Shown here: positions 1 through 11,205 of the stretch, piece by piece
How positions within the stretch are numbered: the first letter of the stretch is position 1
Layout of the letters: the number at the start of each line of letters is the position of its first letter
Assembly (NCBI GenBank): GCA_934047225.1
Contig: OW204012.1
Location: 8,060,001-8,124,000, forward strand
Direction of reading: 5' to 3'
DNA length: 64,000 nt
From: Ypsolopha sequella
Taxonomy: Eukaryota > Arthropoda > Insecta > Lepidoptera > Ypsolophidae
Notes under the pieces: model-generated
Databases searched by the model: none
What the model saw: only the letters and a program-made list of their open reading frames with translations
What the model was told of the DNA's origin: nothing
Position numbers and translations under genes: made by a program

Positions 1-1035
1 TAGTCACAATATCCTAATAAGTATGTAACTTATTCAATTAAAGAGCCGTTTTGTAAGTATTCACTTTCTTGTGCGTACAAGGTTATTATAAAAAATCGTA
101 TTACCCATTATCCACTTCACTTGATCCCAATTAACAAAAAAACTCAATACCCAATGATCAATTATGCATCAAACAACTAAAACCTTATTCCTAATTTAGA
201 TATAATAAAAAACCTCGCGCTTTTATTGTGCGCTAAACGGTGTAATAGCAAATGAACATGCGCTGACATGAGATAATATCACATAAACATCAATAAATCT
301 GTTTAATTTGACCAATTAAAATGCCCAAGTCATGTGCTTGATATATGGTGTGGTTTGGTCCGGGAAAGCACCGCGCATGACGCGTGGCTCTGGCGTCGAT
401 TTTTAGTACCGCTACTCGACGCTAGGTGGCGTTGTTTAATCAATACTCCGAATTTGTAGACGTTTTTGGGGAAAATAAATATTCTACGAAACCCTCTGCG
501 CATGAGTTTTACTCGCACTAGACCGTTTTTTACCGTGTGCAGATTTATCTGTGATAAATTATGTTTAAAAGTATGAAACCAAAAATATTCACCTATTTTT
601 CTTTGTGTACTCACTCTTCTTAGCTTGTGTTTCTTTCTTTCTTTCTTTCTTTCTTTATTCTTTATTGCACATGAAACATTAAACATATAACATAAAAAAA
701 AACAAAAAAACTGTACAAAGGCGAGCTTATTTCTACTGAAATCTTTTCCAGCCAACCTGTAGGTGTGGTGAAATACAAAAATATGAAAGTTTTTTGATAG
801 GTTATGCTTTTTTATCATTGAAAATTACTTTTCGATCGATGCTGGCATAATCACTGTCAATTTTAGAGGACAGTGATTGATTGGTAAATAAGTACTTTTC
901 GTTAATTCCCATTACTTCATTTCTAAAAGATATTTATAAAAAAAACAGTGACATTATTACTCCATGTTAGGACAAAGGTTTCATTATTTTGGTATTTAAA
1001 TAAGCCATTTTTTTTTTATAATTTGTTAAGGAATT
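1..1035. other. AT-rich intergenic DNA, no gene seen
   Basis: No convincing gene or known repeat is visible apart from the TTTC microsatellite near 640. A 162-codon minus-strand frame at 330-818 runs through that microsatellite and is low-complexity, so it is not called a gene. Confidence 0.5.
630..657. repeat. (TTTC)n microsatellite
   Basis: About seven uninterrupted TTTC units are followed by degenerate TTTATTC units. Confidence 0.9.
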
Positions 1036-1039
1036 GTCG

Positions 1040-1350
1040 GTTATGACGTCGCTTGAGAATTTTAGACACTTTACTGATTGTGATGTGTGATTGCTTATAA
1101 AAAAGTAGTCTGCCTCTGTCTATTTACTCATCTGTCATCCATCTGTCAAATCAGTCGGACGCAAATTATTATAAATTTATCTTCATAGCAAAGGACACAT
1201 TTCTAAACAGCCATTTATCAAGTGACGTCAAGGGAAGTTTTTTCGTAAAAATATTCATCATCATGAGGTTTTTTAGACCACAAGTTCGGCTTATTAAACC
1301 TAAATCTCGAAATGGTTTTCGAATTAACACATATTAACAAATAATCCAAA
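1040..1350 (+). repeat. Interspersed repeat alpha, copy 1
   Basis: This block recurs at 35035-35355 in the same orientation and at 62975-63290 inverted. Shared landmarks are 'actgattgtgatgtgtgatt', 'atagcaaaggacac', 'caagtgacgtca', 'aatattcatcatcatgaggt' and 'atctcgaaatggttttcgaa'. The copies differ by substitutions and small indels, so it is an old dispersed family. No coding frame is preserved and the class is unknown. Confidence 0.85.
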
Positions 1351-1549
1351 ATATTAAATAGGTTTCAATGATCTTAACTTATTTTATTCGTTTTAATCAA
1401 TGGCTTAAATAAAAGCTTGTTTTAAACTGAGCGAATTTAGTCCCTTCCCTTTTAAACTGTTAGGTTATTTCAAGTTTTCATTTCTTTTTTGTATTTGTTT
1501 TATAATGTAAGTAATTTGTTGTTAAGAACTATTATTTTATGTAAAAATT

Positions 1550-1668
1550 AACCAAAATTTAAATCTATAATTGGCCTTAATATTAAATTATATGTTATTT
1601 GTTTTATCCTTAATTTATATCGCTGTTGATTTCTGTACATAAATAAATAAATAAATAAATAAAAGGTT
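1550..1668 (+). mobile_element. Likely LINE 3' end with A-rich tail
   Basis: The sequence shares a block ('ttggcctta', then 'tatatcgctgtt') with 39417-39500, and both copies end in AAATA-type tails. A 3'-anchored block followed by a simple-repeat tail is typical of a 5'-truncated non-LTR retrotransposon. No reverse-transcriptase coding remains. Confidence 0.5.
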
Positions 1669-1684
1669 TTTCATTTATTATTAT

Positions 1685-1862
1685 ACTAGCTTTCGCCCGC
1701 ACTGATCTCGTTTGCATTTGACCAGGTTGAAAAGTAGTATATGTCACTCTCCGGCCCATAAACTATCTCTATGCAAAAAATCACATCGATCCGTTGCTAT
1801 GTTGCTGCGTGAGAGATAGACAAACCAACAAACACACTTTCGCATTTATAATAGGGGGATTT
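1685..1862 (-). repeat. Dispersed lepidopteran-type repeat, minus copy
   Basis: In reverse complement it carries 'ataaatgcgaaagtgtgt', 'ttggtttgtc', a 'gcaacggatcgatgtgattt' block and 'tttatgggccgg'. A plus-strand copy lies at 19146-19330. I recall this as abundant in moths and butterflies, probably a LINE 3' end. No coding frame is retained. Confidence 0.7.
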
Positions 1863-2224
1863 TTCAAGATTTATCAGAGTGAAAATGACAAAGCAAAGAA
1901 TTTGAATTAAATTTGTTTTAAAAACTAAAGGAAATGAAATTTATTTATTTATGTAATATACGTTTACATCAGAAACACGATCAGTTTTAATTGAACATAA
2001 TTAAATAATCTATGTCTAATAGTTTTATATAATAAATAATAATATGGGAAAATACACGAAAAAATATAGGTATAAATTTAAGTAAAGTTGGTTATTTCTT
2101 TGAAACCACTAATGGTATTCGTATAGTTCTTGCACTTAAATACAAGGAAAATATTGCTCAGAAAAATTATTTATGGAAATTCTTTTCCGTAAATGGCGTC
2201 CATATGAAATAGTAGATTGTACAA

Positions 2225-2860
2225 CAAGGGCATAAAACAATCCATTTTATCCCAGACGTTTATATGCCCGAGCCGAACAGCGAGGGCATATATTGGGTCG
2301 AGGATAAAATGGGTTTTATGCCAGAGTTATACACTCTGCTTTTCACTTCGATCGCGAGGAAATGAAACAGTATTTTTTCATCATCACTGGATGACGTAAT
2401 ACTTAATGCAAATTAAAATAACTAAACAACTAAATATGTACTGAGAAAAAACAACAGCTCTTTCCTGCCACTGTTTTTTTTTTTAATTCTTCCATCTTTT
2501 GGAAGGCAAAGGTAACTTACTCCATACAGCCACGTCCAAATAACCTAAATCATGACTTTTTATTTATTTTATATTGTCTCTCTTTAAACTCACTGTATAT
2601 ATTCTTGAGTATCATCTGAAGCTTCTGTCCAGCCAGTTCGCGCTAATATGATAGAATCTCAGCGCGAACATTATTGAGTTTCAAAAAGTTTGTCTATGAA
2701 GTTGTACAGAGTATCTGGCTGTATGGCCTATTACCATAGTCTTAGAAGAAGTAAACACTTTTATGCACTAGATCATAAAACGTAGTTGTAGTCCGCTTGT
2801 AGCAAGCATAAACCAGTACTTTTTACTAGAGCATGATAAGTGAAAAGTATGATTTTCTCC
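2225..2860 (-). repeat. Repeat A, copy 1
   Basis: This is an inverted relative of 31090-31850. Shared landmarks in reverse complement include 'gtttatgcttgctacaagcg', 'gccatacagcca', 'tctatcatattagcgc', 'aatttgcattaagtatt' and 'actgtttcatttcctcgc'. It lacks the 258-bp segment that interrupts the other copy, so it serves as an empty site. The inner part (2230-2340) has palindromic blocks around 'cattttatcc'. No gene is seen. Confidence 0.75.
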
Positions 2861-3044
2861 CATTTTTCGCTATCCGGAGACCCAGCGACGTGTAATGCAG
2901 TGTGCGCTGATATAAACGTTATTTAAATATAGTTTATGTCGATATTTGTACCGACACAGGTCGAATCAAGGTCGTAGGTGGCCACCGTCCCTTAAATGTT
3001 ACCTATAGATATGTACTTGACGTGAGCATCTGGAAGTTGAAGAG

Positions 3045-3190
3045 AGGAATTTGGGCGTCCAACAACATTTTCTAACGATGACATCAACCATAAAATCAAA
3101 GGAATTGTGCTTTCCAATAACCTAATTACTATCAGAGAGGTGGCAGAAAATGTTGGTGTCTCATTAGTCATCATACCTACATTTTGGACA
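3045..3190 (+). pseudogene. Remnant of a mariner-type transposase
   Basis: Read from about 3049 on the plus strand, the frame gives RPTTFSNDDINHK, then KGIVLSNNLITIREVAENVG. The 'RP(S/T)T...IV..N...TIREVAE..G(I/V)S' pattern is the N-terminal helix-turn-helix region of mariner transposases, which binds the element's terminal repeats. Only about 45 residues survive of an enzyme normally near 345 residues. There is no in-frame start, no DD34D catalytic region and no terminal repeats, so it is a dead fragment. The longer antisense frame over the same DNA is a shadow. Confidence 0.75.
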
Positions 3191-3289
3191 ATTCGTGCCA
3201 AAATTGTTAAATCTTCAACTTTTTTTTATATATTATAATACTCATAATCTTTGTTTATCACTATCACTATCACTACAATAGTATTAAAA

Positions 3290-3420
3290 CAAAGTCGCTT
3301 CCCGCTGTCTGTCTGCCCCTATGTATGCTTAGATCTTTAAAACTACGCAACGGATTTTGATGCGGTTTTTTTAATAGATAAAGTGATTCAAGAGGAAGGT
3401 TTATATGTATACAGCCATAG
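3290..3420 (+). repeat. Arthropod-wide dispersed repeat fragment
   Basis: The block contains 'gtcgcttcccgctgtctgtc', 'actacgcaacggattttgat' and 'agaggaaggtttatatgta'. I recall it as a common arthropod repeat, likely an RTE/BovB-type 3' UTR. One copy in this window. Confidence 0.6.
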
Positions 3421-3599
3421 GCTCGTCTCTTATACGAGTATACATACAAAGGTACCTTCATTTTTTTTTCCAGAATAGCTCTTGTTATTGTTATTAATCT
3501 CACGAAATTTCAGTTACCGGAAATCAATAGTTTTCTCAAAAAAAATTTTCAACTTTCGTAAAATAACCTCAAAAATTGTCTTAAGGTTCAATTTTAATT

Positions 3600-4120
3600 G
3601 ATTTTATGACTTCATTTTTTTTTTTTTTTTTGGTTGTGTTCCGAAACTGCTGTGAGTGACGCATTAAAATTGACGTAATTTAATTTTTTTTGTTGTATTT
3701 CGCTAAAAATTTGCTCAAGACTAGTATCCAGGATATAAAAAAAAAACCAATGCAGACATTTTGTTTTCTTCGTGATTTGAATCAGAGCACCCGACTCCAT
3801 GCAAAAAATAGGTTGAATAAGTTCCAAAACCGAATCAGAGCACCCCGACTCTATACAGTCTTGTGGGTACTACCCCTAGAGTGTATATAAAAAGCCGTAA
3901 GCGTGGAGGAAGGGCAGCCCTCGCCTGCTGTAACAAAGCATAGGCACCCGTGCGAGCCGTAGCGGCTGAGGCTGGTCGCCGAAGGCGACCAACAAGCCGA
4001 AGCTGCGAAGGTGAGCATGGGTGACTGTGCTTTGTTACGCAAGGGCGAAGGGGCTGCACTTTCCGCAACGCCGAAGCAATTGCAGAAGTCATATTGGGTC
4101 TTTAAAGTTAGGTTATGTTC
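3600..4120 (+). repeat. Repeat S, long copy with GC-rich palindromic insert
   Basis: The parts around 3830-3895 and 4045-4080 match, inverted, 32240-32400 ('gagcaccccgactctataca', 'ctagagtgtatataaaaagc', 'cgaaggggctgcactt'). This copy has about 145 extra GC-rich bases at 3895-4045, flanked by inverted 'gtaacaaagca' and 'tgctttgttac'. Overlapping short frames on both strands are shadows of the GC-rich insert. Confidence 0.7.
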
Positions 4121-4294
4121 AGTTTTTTTTTTTTTTTTTTTTCAAGAAACTAGTTTCATTACACCCTCTCCCCAGTGATCCCCCTCCCACTATACGTATA
4201 CTTAATATTCGAGTTATTTTATCCTACATAAAACATAAAATAACCTTTTAATTTTGAAAAAAAATTATAAAAAAAAAACTATTGATTTCCGGTA

Positions 4295-4345
4295 CCCCCC
4301 CCCCCCCCCCTTAAGGGGGGGCTTATACCCCCTCCCCCCCCATCG
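4295..4345. repeat. Poly-C / poly-G tract
   Basis: A run of about 15 C is followed by a G7 run and further C runs. It could form G-quadruplex or i-motif structures, and its exact length may be affected by sequencing error. Confidence 0.8.
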
Positions 4346-5310
4346 CCCCCCCTAAACATATACATAGGTACATATACGTATATAAGAGTCCTTCCCAGCC
4401 ATAATATAGGAGAGAATCACTGATAATTTTAGAGGTTTCTGATGTGATGTCGTAAATTAACACATTTTTCTGCGCTTACATTGCAAGCGCTGGCTGAACC
4501 CTACGAGATAGATCAAAATAATGTACTACAATATTGTACACCTCAAAAAGGTCTACAAAAAAGTTTTCGATGGTATATGTCTATCTCTTAGCGATAACCC
4601 ACAATAACCATTTTTATCCTTCACTTTTTACGAGAAATAATGGCTTATTTACGAAGCGATTTCAAGCAAGATAGCATTAATCTTATTTATTATCATTATA
4701 TTTAGTATCAGCATTGCACATGTGCGAAGCCGGGGCGGGTCGCTAGTATTTATTGAAATTCCAATGAAAACTTGGTAAGTCCGCCTTAAATTGACAAAGC
4801 ATTTCTTTGTGTGAGAGTACAAATAAAACGAAATAAAATATAGTCTTGACTCATATAAATAACGTGAAAAACTCCAATATATCCCACACATAACCTAACA
4901 ATAATAATTTCACTCCGCCTAACCGACGTAAACGAAAATTTAATCGAAGCTTACCAAAAAATAATAAGGCATTATAAATATTATTAAAAACTTTAAAGGA
5001 AGGGTATACAAAATTGCCTTCCAACTTAGTACACTCTAACTAAAGTATAACTCGTAAATATTTTACAGGGAAACTCATTCTTAACCTTTACAAAATTGGC
5101 TCCAAAATTCTTCCTAAATCGTTTCATATATTACGCCTTCATTGGGTCAAAAGTACACTTCTGACCGCAGTGTACAATAATAATTGTATATAACATAATG
5201 TATAATTCTATAGAGTATAACCTAATGTATATCTTCGTATAATATAACAGAGTGTTGACACGGGCAAGGCACTCGGATCGAGTAGGTTTGGTAAAGAGTA
5301 GAAGATTTTC
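4346..5310. other. Unassigned intergenic DNA
   Basis: The stretch is AT-rich. The few ORFs of 60-80 codons show no motif and are treated as chance. No recognised repeat. Confidence 0.4.
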
Positions 5311-5314
5311 AGAG

Positions 5315-5480
5315 AAACAGGGCCTTTTTGTCACTGTCACTCTAAGCGAAAAAATGTGCAGTTCGAGAGGGGCGGATTCAAGGCAAAATAAAAAGTGTTT
5401 TTAATTTTTATAAAAAATAAATAGCTGACAAAATCAAATTTTGAATTTAGGTGTTCTGTTTCGATTAATTAGAAAAAGGT
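5315..5480 (+). repeat. Diverged fragment of repeat T
   Basis: Shares 'tttttgtcactgtcac' and 'gagaggggcggattcaaggc' with 8690-8760, which is a diverged relative of 9388-9812. A following piece ('aatttaggtgttctgttt') recurs at 16410-16470. Confidence 0.5.
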
Positions 5481-5559
5481 GGGGTTTTCACTTTTCACAA
5501 TCCGGCTGCGAAACAATTCAGTCCTGCTCTAACGCGTTTGTTTTTTGACTCTCTATCCT

Positions 5560-6360
5560 GCTCTAATCAGATGCCGCGCACACAAAACTTCAGTTATTTA
5601 GAAATCGCGGCTACATTAGGACATTAAGCATAATTTCTTTATGTAATAAAGATGTTTTTTTCTAGTTAGTATCTGCGTGTGTTGGTTTCGTTTCAATCGG
5701 TTTTGAAATATGAAAACTGAATCACTGTTTTCGTGAAATTCATGCTTTTTTAAATTAATGTAATTAATGGAAGATTGAAAGTATGTTTATTTATAAAGTG
5801 TAATTAATAATTGTCTTGAGTCAAAAAACATGCCATATTTTTTTCAAATTTTTACGATCTACATTGACGGAACTGAATCCAATACAAAACATAGCATTGT
5901 GGAGCCCCTTAAGGGTCCGTATAAGGTCAGATGCACAACTTCAAATGAAAATTTCACATTGTATAACTTGGTCAATGGGTTTGATAAAAATAATATAGAT
6001 AGTAGACTATAGGGCTGATGTAATTTTAGAAAAAACGCAAAAACTTTAATTTCGCTCGACAGAAAAAAATTACGAATTTACCTCAAAATTTTATGTTTTT
6101 CGAGTGTTAAATGGGCTTCCCTAAATCATAAGGCCTTGAAATTTGTATTAAAAATAAGTGACCAATAACATCTCAAAATTGTTTAATAATTTATTATATA
6201 TATTATTTATTAGTGTATTATATATATATTTATGTAGGTATATTATACAGTAGGTTAATTTTACATTAATAGTAATTTATTATATTTAAATAAATTATTA
6301 TTATTATTATTTATTCTTTAATCTCTTTATAGACATAAGTATTCCTTTGTACATCCTGAA
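5560..6360. other. AT-rich intergenic DNA
   Basis: Contains (TAT/TTA)-rich low-complexity sequence at 6180-6320. I see no gene or assignable repeat. Confidence 0.4.
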
Positions 6361-6362
6361 TG

Positions 6363-6440
6363 TGATCCCAGTTCAGAGCTCCTCACATCCAGATTCACTT
6401 TTCTTACTGCGTTTCTAATTTTCTATACTGCAATGATATA
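6363..6440 (+). repeat. Repeat C fragment, copy 1
   Basis: Shares 'cagagctcctcaca', 'ccagattcacttttcttt' (with variation) and 'tactgcaatgatataatg' with 12078-12150. The second copy is preceded by a tRNA-like B box, so both may be SINE pieces. Confidence 0.6.
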
Positions 6441-6784
6441 ATGTTCAAAATGAAATTTATTTCTATCACAGTTTTGGCAGAGAATATAAAGTATTACTAC
6501 GTAAAGAAGCGACACTCACCTCCCCGCGCGAATTTAACATCCCCCGCGGTCCCCCGCAAGTTAGTGGAAATCTGGTGGCACGTAGAGCTCGAGTAGCACT
6601 CGAGTTTTGGTAAGAGTAATGTGTATTCTTCACTACCCGATGCTGTAAGGTGACGGTAGGGCATAATGGTCTTTGACTAGCTTTGAGATGAAACTCTGCC
6701 GAAAATTCGGGAAAATGTAAAAGCCAAACACGGTGAGTCCCGTACTCCTAAACTCCTAATAATGTTTAGATATTATTTATTATG

Positions 6785-7130
6785 CAGGTGGTAGAGCTGA
6801 TGCCGGGCTCGACTGTGGAACCATCTTACTTGGAGACCCTCTCGAAGTAATTCGGGGGAGAGTAAGGACAGCTTACAGGCAAAAAACCAGGAGGCCCACC
6901 ATGCCTGGGACCGATGGATGGCGGTATATCCATCCCTAATAGCCGGGCCTTATATGGAACAGACTGGTGACGCGGAGCGGCGTCGCTGGTGCGAGGGTTC
7001 CGGCACCGCGCTCACCAACACGCCTGCCCAGCGTGTGTGAGTATGGGCAATTCTTCCAGGATGACCGCCGGCAGTGGCAAAGTTCTGGAAAGGCTTATGT
7101 CCAGCAGTGGACGAACTAGGCTGATTGGAT
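6785..7130 (+). mobile_element. Repeat B, copy 1 (non-LTR-like 3' end)
   Basis: Begins 'ggtggtagagctgatgccgg' and ends 'gtccagcagtggacgaacta'. Relatives lie at 12237-12880, 36428-36790 (minus), 46045-46830 and 52700-52785. The ending resembles the AYVQQW peptide of the RTE ends elsewhere in the window, so it is likely a LINE-derived 3' region. No intact frame remains. Confidence 0.7.
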
Positions 7131-7139
7131 GATTATTAT

Positions 7140-7970
7140 TTATTTGCAGTGGCGGCTCTGTATTATCGCCTACTCTACACAGCCATGTTCTTATTATGTT
7201 AATGCCATCTTAATTCCCCGACACAGCCTAGACTTGTACGGCAATTTTAATGGCGGATTAGAATTATAATATTTATAATCACGCTGATACCCATCTGTCC
7301 CGGGCAGACACGATTTAAATTTTGAATATAGGTTAGGTTCAAAAATTCCGAGTTTTGGGCTTTGCGAATAAAATTGGACGCGGTTAAGGTGGGGTTGCTT
7401 ATGGTTTTATGTTAATTAGGTTTTCGGGGTTCTCTGAAACTCTGCAAAAACGCAGGCTATTTCCGAAATTAAAACATTTCTTATTTTTTTCCACCATTAG
7501 ATTTGTTTTTAGGTACATAGTTATCTAAAGTGGTAAAGTGGTCAGAACTTTTATTGTTTATCTACACATAAATAGTGACCAAGAAAATATTTTAAACTCA
7601 AAGGGACATCAGTTAAACAACTTTGCATCCACTTTTCACCTACTCCATCTCGTGAAATGGCTTCATATGCCCCATAAATTTGCCGTAAACTATAGTAAAA
7701 TACACAAAATAATGACCAATTGAAGGTTATCGGCGGACCCCAACAAAATAACTTGTTATTCAAACAAATTGGTCGGTAATTGCTACAAAACCGCATCGAC
7801 TTGCGACAAGCTAATGTATCATTACGCTTCTACTGTCGGTGGTGAGCAGACTTTATGAGCTTTTGTGGATTCGTAGAAAAATTTAGTTTTTGAAATGCGG
7901 GAATGCAACAAGTGCGTGTGAAAATTTTCCGTGCTCTGCCGTGAAGTGTTCTAAAAAAGTGAAAACAGCT
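7140..7970. other. Unassigned intergenic DNA
   Basis: No gene. Overlapping 61- and 81-codon frames on opposite strands around 7540-7800 show no motif. Confidence 0.4.
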
Positions 7971-7977
7971 ATCTATA

Positions 7978-8224
7978 TACAACGTATAACAAAAAGGTGT
8001 AACCATATTTGAAGAGCTTATTCAGTCAATGGTATGAACAAACCCAGTAATTCGAAAAAAAAAAAGTACTGGTTCATAGAAGAATGCAATGCCGCTCGGC
8101 CGATATGTATGGAAGGGCAGATTTTTTTTGGGATTTTAGGTTTGGCTCCATAGTAAAAGTTGTTCTATACCATTGACTGAATAAGCCCTTCAAATATGGT
8201 TACACCTTTCTGTTACACGTTGTA
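7978..8224. mobile_element. Hairpin MITE D, copy 1 (247 bp)
   Basis: The termini are inverted: 'tacaacgtataac' at the left and 'gttacacgttgta' at the right. The homology continues inward through 'ggtgtaaccatatttgaag' and 'tcagtcaatggta' and their complements. The flanks are T/A-rich, consistent with TA target duplication. A full relative is at 27215-27464 and a truncated end at 20271-20307. Non-autonomous; it encodes nothing. Confidence 0.85.
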
Positions 8225-8293
8225 CATAAGAAAAATTACCTTATGTTAAGCCATCCATGGGTGTGATTACAATGATAAGGATTTTAAATTACT

Positions 8294-8499
8294 ATGACTC
8301 ATTTTGGAATGGAGCCCCCCGTACAGCAAAGCGCAGCGTAGGCCGCCCTCGTGCCCGCTGGACTGACGATCTGAAGGACGTTGCGGGTGGCGGCTGGATG
8401 AGGATGACTGAGGACCGCCAAGAGTGGCGTAATATTGGGGAGGCCTATGTCCAGCAGTGGACGAATACGGGCTGATGGATGGATGGATGGATGACTCAT
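8294..8499 (+). mobile_element. 5'-truncated RTE-type LINE with 9-bp target duplication
   Basis: The frame at 8310-8475 contains GRPRARWTDDLKDVAGGGW and ends AYVQQWTNTG*. From memory this is the C-terminus of lepidopteran RTE-clade reverse-transcriptase ORFs. The tail is (GATG)n. The direct repeat ATGACTCAT flanks the insert (8294-8302 and 8491-8499), marking target-primed insertion. The RT core is missing, so it is dead on arrival. Other copies: 19390-19546 and 30478-30765. Confidence 0.85.
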
Positions 8500-8659
8500 C
8501 TTTATAACGAAGAAACTAAAGATTTTTTGCGGTAAGTACATCTGTATATTTCAATGTATTCTTCATTTGTTCTGTTAAAAGGTGTCTAAGTTATAAATTC
8601 GTATTTTGTAACGCATCCACATAATTGTAATTTTTACCTTTGTCTTACGCTTAGCCAGA

Positions 8660-8990
8660 ACCGCGCCTGGTGTAAAGAGGCTATGCGAATTTTATTTTTG
8701 TCACTGTCACACCAAACGAAAAATCGGCCTGTGCGGGAGAGGCGGATTCAGGGCAAAAGGGAAAAAAGTTGGTTTTATATTTTTATTAAAAAAACTAACA
8801 TAGCTAGCAAAATTTTAAATATCAAATCTCTAGATATTGTTAAAACACGCCTAATAAAATATGTTTGAGTTCTGTATATGGTTCCTATTCGTCAAACGAG
8901 GAGAAAAAGTGTGTTTGAAGACCTCATTTCAACAATTATTTCTTTCGGGGAAAATTTATCCAAACATGTTTTCCAATTTCAAAACCCTAG
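8660..8990 (+). repeat. Repeat T, diverged copy
   Basis: Follows 9388-9812 at low similarity: a 'gcgggagaggcggattc' block, then an A/T block, 'gatattgttaaaa', 'cctaataaaat', and 'gacctcattt'. No conserved protein frame. Confidence 0.55.
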
Positions 8991-9387
8991 ATTATATAGT
9001 CAAAATGCATATACCAGTTTATTTCATGAAATACACAGAAAAGAAACACCCGTATTTTTTTCGCATATCGCCTTAAGCGTCAATGGTCTTTAGGATGAAG
9101 CGCACTCACCCACAGGGTACCTATTTTCTCTTCTTATTTACACTACGGTCCTTCGAAAATTTGCTTTTAGCAGCTCCATCTCACACTACATCACATCCTG
9201 TATATTGCAAGAAAATTCAACAAAGATCTGTATATTACAAATGTAAAGAAAAAGAAATCATCTAATTCAGGAATCAAAGCCGGGATCTATCGATCGAGAT
9301 AGTAATTTCTTTCCTTTCACATTGTCATGTTCTTTATTTGTAGAAAAACACCAAAACACACAAAAACTGGCAAACTGCTTGTACCTT

Positions 9388-9812
9388 AAGGCGATATGTA
9401 AAAGTTTTAGCGTCCCTGTTACTCCATATGCGAAAAAGCCCTCAGTGCGAGAGGGACGGATTCGTGGAGAAGTAGCAAAAATTCGGTCTTTTATTAATAT
9501 AAAATGTACTAAAGTTGCTATCAAAATTTCGTTTAACCAGGTCCTAGATACTGTTAAAAGCCATCTAATAAAATAAAGTTGCAGTCCATATGTCATTCTG
9601 AATTGACAAACCAGGAGAATAGGTGTCGAAAAAGACCTCATTTTAATAAATATTTCTATCGAGCCGAATTTCTCCAATCGCCTTCCTGTTTAACAGATCC
9701 CTAGAAAAAGATTCCAAAAGTAATATATAATTTTATCAAAATAATACATTATTTACTGAAGTAGATATGTAAGTTCTAAAAGTGTCGATTTTATTTCCGT
9801 AGCGCCTCCTGT
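9388..9812 (+). repeat. Repeat T, copy 1 (about 425 bp)
   Basis: An inverted copy covers 34300-34713, with partial copies at 22915-23066 (minus) and 40686-40960 (plus). Landmarks: 'gcgtccctgttactccatat', 'gagagggacggattcgtgg', 'acaaaccaggagaataggtg', 'ggcgatatg' at one end and 'cgtagcgcc' at the other. The short GGCG/CGCC ends may mark a DNA-transposon derivative. Frames on both strands are not conserved between copies. Confidence 0.75.
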
Positions 9813-9945
9813 CTTCCAGAGAATAGAGAACACAGATCTGCATCTTGGCACACCTCTTTCGCTTCTTCAGTATCTATGAATCTTTTCAATTCCAGCTTCA
9901 TTTGGCGTGGCCCTTTTTCAGTATGTCGCAAATTTGCCCAGCAAA
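9795..9945 (-). pseudogene. Retroelement ORF C-terminal fragment, minus copy
   Basis: In reverse complement it reads 'gacatactgaaaaagggcca' followed by codons for EEAKEVCQD. It is a diverged relative of 10018-10180, in head-to-head arrangement with it. Confidence 0.55.
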
Positions 9946-10017
9946 AATGCTTCTTGAGTGACCTAATCGAGTTCTACTTTCCAGTAACGCACCATATATT
10001 TCTTTCATTTGACCAAG

Positions 10018-10180
10018 TTGGTGACATACTGAAGAAGGGTCACGTCAAAAGTACCCGGAATAGAAGAGCTTGCATGACTAGATTGATGGATGTGGATGAG
10101 ACGAAAGAGGCGTGTCTGGATCGTACCAGATGGAAATCTCTCTGCCTACCCCTCTGGCAGACAGGTGTGAGTATATGTAC
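10018..10180 (+). pseudogene. Retroelement ORF C-terminal fragment
   Basis: The frame reads VGDILKKGHVKSTRNRRACM, then TRLMDVDETKEACLDRTRWK. Relatives are at 43567-43735 (plus), 18180-18365 (minus) and 9795-9945 (minus). The 'RNRRACMTRLM.V.EAKE.CQDR..WK' pattern is, from memory, the C-terminal end of ORFs in common insect retroelements. No RT core and no start; the surrounding 124-codon frame is mostly chance. The GDILKK part is the seed of the minisatellite at 18370. Confidence 0.65.
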
Positions 10181-10344
10181 GTACGTATATATGCACAACT
10201 ATCTATCATATAACTATGTCATGTTTGTATTTATATTTATATGTAATTAATTATTATTATATGAATACGCAGATACATTTACTCTTTTTGAGCTATATTT
10301 TTAAAGGATGAAGTAAAATTATAAAAAAGACAATATAGTATATT

Positions 10345-10470
10345 TCATTACGAGTGCGGAAAGCCTGTCATTGCAAAGAGTTCCGACAAATGTCTACCCG
10401 AGCCGAGGCGCAGCCGAAGGTGAGGGTTGACAGTCGGAACAAGTTGCAATGACGGTTCCGCACGTGTACT
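10345..10470. repeat. Hairpin repeat with GC-rich centre
   Basis: Arms 'gtgcggaaagcctgtcattg' and 'caatgacggttccgcac' flank a centre with 'cccgagccgaggcgcagccg'. Comparable hairpins lie at 13245-13385, 29025-29155 and 42960-43090. Confidence 0.65.
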
Positions 10471-10479
10471 GAACAACTA

Positions 10480-11205
10480 TTTTTAATACAGTTGCGAAAA
10501 AATGAAGCAATTTAATAAAATAATAAAAACACAATAAACTCAACTAACTAATACTCCACGCAATAAATTCGTCGTATGTAGATATGTAGCGACTTTTTGA
10601 CTTTTCCGGTAAAATGTTCTCCGAAGCGTTTTGTGCAATTATACTGAGTTCCAGTGGTGTTAATTCAAATAAAATATCGTCGAAATTACTCATTTTGTGC
10701 AACAAACAACTACAACAACCCGCAAAGAAAATTTTTGGAAAATGGCGCCAACCGTAAAAGAATATAAGCAGAGATTTTTTTTTGTTTTCTTAACCCATTC
10801 TGAGTAGGCAAAGGGAACTATGCCCATACAGCCAAGTCTTCAGTAGAATTTTATTGATATGAAATGAAAATGAAATTTAATGAGATGAAATGAAATGAAA
10901 CCTAACCTAACTCATTGAATCAAATCATTAAATCTGATATTGAAACAAAATAGTAGCTTCTTTTTAGAAATATTTGCATGAATCATAAAAACTTCTTTGA
11001 TTTTTTTTTTAGTAAAAACTTCGTGGTTGGTTTTTTCTTTTTAATAGACAATATTTTGACAGTTGGGAAAGAGAACGCACGAGTTCGGAAAAGGTAAAGA
11101 AAAAGCTCGAGTATGTAATAGCCTACATCCCGAACGCTATACGTCCCTGCAATACGCCACTTTTTGAGCAACTGTATTAAAAAAACATATTTAAACTCGA
11201 TATAA
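10480..11205. other. Unassigned, probably part of a larger repeat
   Basis: Contains 'ttaatacagttgcgaaaaaa' near 10485 and its inverse 'ttgagcaactgtattaa' at 11164-11180, so an inverted-terminus element around 700 bp long is possible. It also has 'ggcaaagggaactatgccca' at 10808, shared in part with repeat A. No gene. Confidence 0.4.

Noticed and set aside
330..818. 162-codon minus-strand ORF
   Set aside because: Runs through a TTTC microsatellite and low-complexity DNA, with no domain or codon signal.
3835..4092. 85- and 63-codon minus ORFs
   Set aside because: Produced by the GC-rich palindromic insert of repeat S; absent from the other copy.
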